A stretch of 5,256 nucleotides of DNA, from assembly GCA_023512665.1 (NCBI GenBank), contig JAILZC010000086.1, forward strand, positions 1 to 5,256. The letters run 5' to 3'. Of this stretch, positions 3,423 through 5,256 are shown piece after piece. This stretch comes from Candidatus Bipolaricaulota bacterium (GTDB taxonomy: Bacteria; Bipolaricaulota; Bipolaricaulia; RBG-16-55-9; DRXL01). A model generated the notes under the pieces. The model had not been told where the DNA came from and searched no databases. It saw nothing but the letters and a program-made list of their open reading frames with translations. Position 1 is the stretch's first letter, and the number at the start of each line of letters is the position of its first letter. Both the position numbers and the translations under genes were made by a program.

Positions 3423-4616
3423 GTAATACCACTTCCCTCGCACGACCACCATCACCGGCCAGCCGCGCAGCGTCATCCCCTCATAGGGCGACCAGCCGCA
3501 CTTGCTCTGCACAGCCTCACGAGTGATCGTCTTCTTGCTGTCAAGATCAACGACAACAAGATCAGCGTCCAGCCCAATAGCGATCTCGCCCTTGGGCAAC
3601 CCAAAGCGCTTCGCAGGATTCCGACAGCAGACTTCGACCAGCCGCGCAAGCGAAATTCTGCCAGCGTTGACGGCATCAAAGAGCAACGGCGGCAAAAACT
3701 CTACTCCCGGCACTCCCGCAGGGGCCCTCTCATAGCCGACGCTCTTCTCTTCAATCGTGTGCGGCGCATGATCGGTCGCGACGATGTCTATCAAGCCCTC
3801 CCCAAGCGCCCACCAGAGAAACTCTCGGTCTTCTTCGGTCGCCAACGGCGGGTTCATCTTTAGCCACGCTCCACGCTCCTCTCGGTCTTGCGCCGTGAAG
3901 AAGAGATAGTGCGGGCAGGTCTCGAACGAGACGTCTATCTTTGATTTTTTCGCCTCTACGATAGCTTCGACGGCCCGCCGCGTCGTCACGTGCACGAGGT
4001 GCAGCTTCGTATCAAAAGCCGCCGCTAGATCGAGCACATAACAGATATCATCGTGTTCATATCTGGTGACTTCGTCGGGGTCGCCGCCGCGCTGCGCGTG
4101 CACCGCGAGAACCTTCTCAGTCTCGGTGACGATCTTAAAGATCTCTCGGTGCAGCTTCTTATCGCTAATAACTAACTGTCCCGTGGTCTCGCCGAGATAG
4201 AGCTTGAACGCATCTACGTGCGGGGCAAGCTCATCTAAACTCCGAAGATTCTCTCTGGTGATCGCGCCGTAGACGTAGGCGTTGATCGAAGAGACTTGCG
4301 CACGACGCCGGTAGTCGCGCACGCGCGCTACAGAGTCTAAGGGAGGCTGAGTGTTGGGCATGGCGAAGACCGTCGTCACTCCCCCGGAGAGCGCGGCGCG
4401 CCCCAGCGACGCCCAGTCTTCTTTGTAAGATTGCTCGAAATCACGGACGTGCACGTGCACGTCAATCACTCCGGGCAAGACGATCTTCCCCGAGCAGTCT
4501 AGGCGCTCTTCCCCCTCAAGATTGCGCCCGATGGTGCGAATCTTCTCGTCGAACGCGACATCGAGCTTGCGCAGCTCACCATCTACGAAGATCTCCGCAC
4601 CGGTGATGACAGTCAT
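3393..4616 (-). CDS. pyrC: Dihydroorotase
   Basis: Cyclises N-carbamoyl-aspartate to dihydroorotate, the third step of pyrimidine synthesis, in the cytoplasm. From ATG 4616 it has 407 residues, near the usual 400-430 of type I (AllB-like) dihydroorotases. Metal and active-site motifs are present: D-V-H-V-H-V-R-D at 52-59 (H54, H56), A-F-K-L-Y at 136-140 (K138, the probable carboxylated lysine), V-H-A-Q at 172-175 (H173), H-L-V-H-V-T at 206-211 (H209), C-P-H-Y at 234-237, and A-T-D-H-A-P-H at 280-286 (D282). G-V-P-G-V-E-F and N-P-A-K-R-F-G-L follow. ATG 4628 (three codons earlier) is possible; ATG 4661 lies inside the CACGGAA element and is unlikely. It follows pyrD, its next pathway step, on the same strand. 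The last nine residues, P-L-T-P-G-P-S-P-S, and the stop come from the repeat at 3382-3422, so the original C-terminus was probably replaced. Confidence 0.94.
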   Translation of the reverse strand: MTVITGAEIFVDGELRKLDVAFDEKIRTIGRNLEGEERLDCSGKIVLPGVIDVHVHVRDFEQSYKEDWASLGRAALSGGVTTVFAMPNTQPPLDSVARVRDYRRRAQVSSINAYVYGAITRENLRSLDELAPHVDAFKLYLGETTGQLVISDKKLHREIFKIVTETEKVLAVHAQRGGDPDEVTRYEHDDICYVLDLAAAFDTKLHLVHVTTRRAVEAIVEAKKSKIDVSFETCPHYLFFTAQDREERGAWLKMNPPLATEEDREFLWWALGEGLIDIVATDHAPHTIEEKSVGYERAPAGVPGVEFLPPLLFDAVNAGRISLARLVEVCCRNPAKRFGLPKGEIAIGLDADLVVVDLDSKKTITREAVQSKCGWSPYEGMTLRGWPVMVVVRGKWYYPLTPGPSPS

Positions 4617-4637
4617 AGTCTCTCTCATTGTTTGCTT

Positions 4638-4736
4638 TGAATCACGGAAGGCACGGAACACTCCACGGAAAACACGGAAACCGAAGAAGAGCCATCTTCT
4701 GTGCTTTCAGTTCTCTTCCGTGCTCTCCGTGATTCA
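4638..4736. repeat. 99-bp palindromic CACGGAA element between pyrD and pyrC
   Basis: The outer arms GAATCACGGAAGGCACGGAA (4639-4658) and TTCCGTGCTCTCCGTGATTC (4716-4735) pair with 18 of 20 matches, and TGAATCACGG/CCGTGATTCA at the edges is perfect. Inside the left part CACGGAA occurs at 4643, 4652, 4664 and 4673, spaced 9, 12 and 9. GAAAACACGGAA (4668-4679) and TTCTGTGCTTTC (4698-4709) add about ten further pairs. The transcript between pyrD and pyrC would form a long hairpin. It may attenuate, process or stabilise the mRNA, or be a MITE-like insertion. The right arm holds the pyrD stop. Confidence 0.8.
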
Positions 4737-5256
4737 CATCTCCATTACTTGGCCGATGATCTCTTCTACGCAAGAGAAGCCGTTCTCCGTCAGCCATTGC
4801 TCAATCCCCACCCAGAGCTTTTCAAAGACTGTTGGCCCTTCCCACAGAAAGAGCGTTCCGATCTGCACTACCGAAGCCCCAGCAAGAAAGTGCTTGATCG
4901 CGTCTTCGGGCTTGGTGATGCCCCCAACGCCCCAGACGGCAATCTTCGCTCTGTGCCTCTGAAAGAACTTATAGAATCTATGGACTTCAGCCAAGGCGAT
5001 GGGCAACACCGCCGGGCCTCCTAGCCCGCCAAAGCCCTCGTTAGGCCGAATGACTTTCGTTCGCGTCTTTAAGTCAATGTCAAGCGTCAACGGCTCAGAG
5101 TTGATCGTCGCGATGTAAGCGATTTCAAAATCGAGCAGCGTCTGGGCGATCTCCTCAAAGAGCTTGGGCGTGTTATTGTATGGGGGAAGTTTGACCCCGA
5201 TGGGGAGTTTCACCGCGCGCGTGACAGCCTGTAAGACCGCACGAACGCTCGCGGGG
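4734..5256 (-). CDS. pyrD: Dihydroorotate dehydrogenase, class 1A-like, 5' end outside window
   Basis: Oxidises dihydroorotate to orotate with FMN, the fourth step of pyrimidine synthesis. The frame is open to the window edge, giving the last 173 residues of a protein usually about 310 long. A GTG at 5213 is internal, since coding similarity continues upstream of it. Numbering from the first full codon at 5255: P-I-G-V-K-L-P-P at 18-25 with the flavin-region lysine, A-T-I-N-S at 49-53, P-N-E-G-F-G-G-L-G-G at 72-81, G-V-G-G-I at 110-114 and G-A-S-V-V-Q-I-G-T at 127-135. The INS-then-GFGGLGG arrangement follows the soluble class 1A enzymes, which in characterised members use fumarate. That electron acceptor is inferred here, not shown. 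The same-strand order pyrD then pyrC suggests one transcript. The stop TGA (4736-4734) lies in the right arm of the CACGGAA element. Confidence 0.92.
   Translation of the reverse strand, partial: PASVRAVLQAVTRAVKLPIGVKLPPYNNTPKLFEEIAQTLLDFEIAYIATINSEPLTLDIDLKTRTKVIRPNEGFGGLGGPAVLPIALAEVHRFYKFFQRHRAKIAVWGVGGITKPEDAIKHFLAGASVVQIGTLFLWEGPTVFEKLWVGIEQWLTENGFSCVEEIIGQVMEM

Noticed and set aside
2921..3430. Target-site duplication around the DUF559 unit
   Set aside because: Flanks TTTTAAGA and GGTAATACC share only short A/T strings, too little to claim a duplication.
4617..4661. Earlier ATG 4661 start for pyrC
   Set aside because: The added residues are encoded by the CACGGAA element. The family N-terminus begins close to ATG 4616.
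4701..5024. Plus-strand open frames opposite pyrD
   Set aside because: They are shadows of the pyrD coding strand. The minus-strand frame has clear flavin-binding motifs.

Overview
The window looks like bacterial DNA, probably from an uncultivated lineage. The evidence is bacterial-type sigma70 promoters, Shine-Dalgarno sites, a Phd/RelE toxin-antitoxin pair and a bacterial pyr cluster. No rRNA or tRNA anchors the taxonomy. GC-rich non-coding DNA full of hairpin repeats would fit Chloroflexota or a similar thermophile-rich phylum, but that is a guess.

Layout. (1) Positions 1-371, minus strand: the 5' part of a gene for a secreted CHRD-like protein with signal peptide and strong ribosome binding site. 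(2) Positions 372-1525: about 1.15 kb of very GC-rich DNA with no convincing gene. It holds three (plus one half) copies of a 13-bp-arm hairpin repeat, and two MITE-like elements, A and B, with 11-bp terminal inverted repeats (CCCTCACCCCC / GGGGGTGAGGG). (3) Positions 1526-2176, minus strand: a RelE/ParE-type toxin and Phd/YefM antitoxin overlapping by 4 nt, behind a near-consensus promoter. (4) Positions 2262-2921, plus strand: a histidine phosphatase, apparently transcribed leaderlessly. (5) Positions 2924-3422: a compact unit in which a DUF559 endonuclease-like gene lies between two 41-bp inverted repeats of the same family that ends elements A and B. (6) Positions 3393-5256, minus strand: pyrD (class 1A-like, 5' end outside the window) followed by pyrC, two adjacent steps of pyrimidine biosynthesis, separated by a 99-bp palindromic CACGGAA element.

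The repeats touch the ends of most genes in the right part. The phosphatase stops 2 nt before the DUF559 unit. pyrC ends inside that unit and takes its last residues and stop from it. The pyrD stop lies in the terminal arm of the CACGGAA element. The most notable hypothesis is that the DUF559 gene is cargo, or the enzyme, of a small mobile unit whose ends are shared with the gene-free elements A and B.

Base composition changes sharply near 1510, from very GC-rich to about 50-60% GC. A genuine island boundary, or a mis-joined metagenome contig, are both possible.
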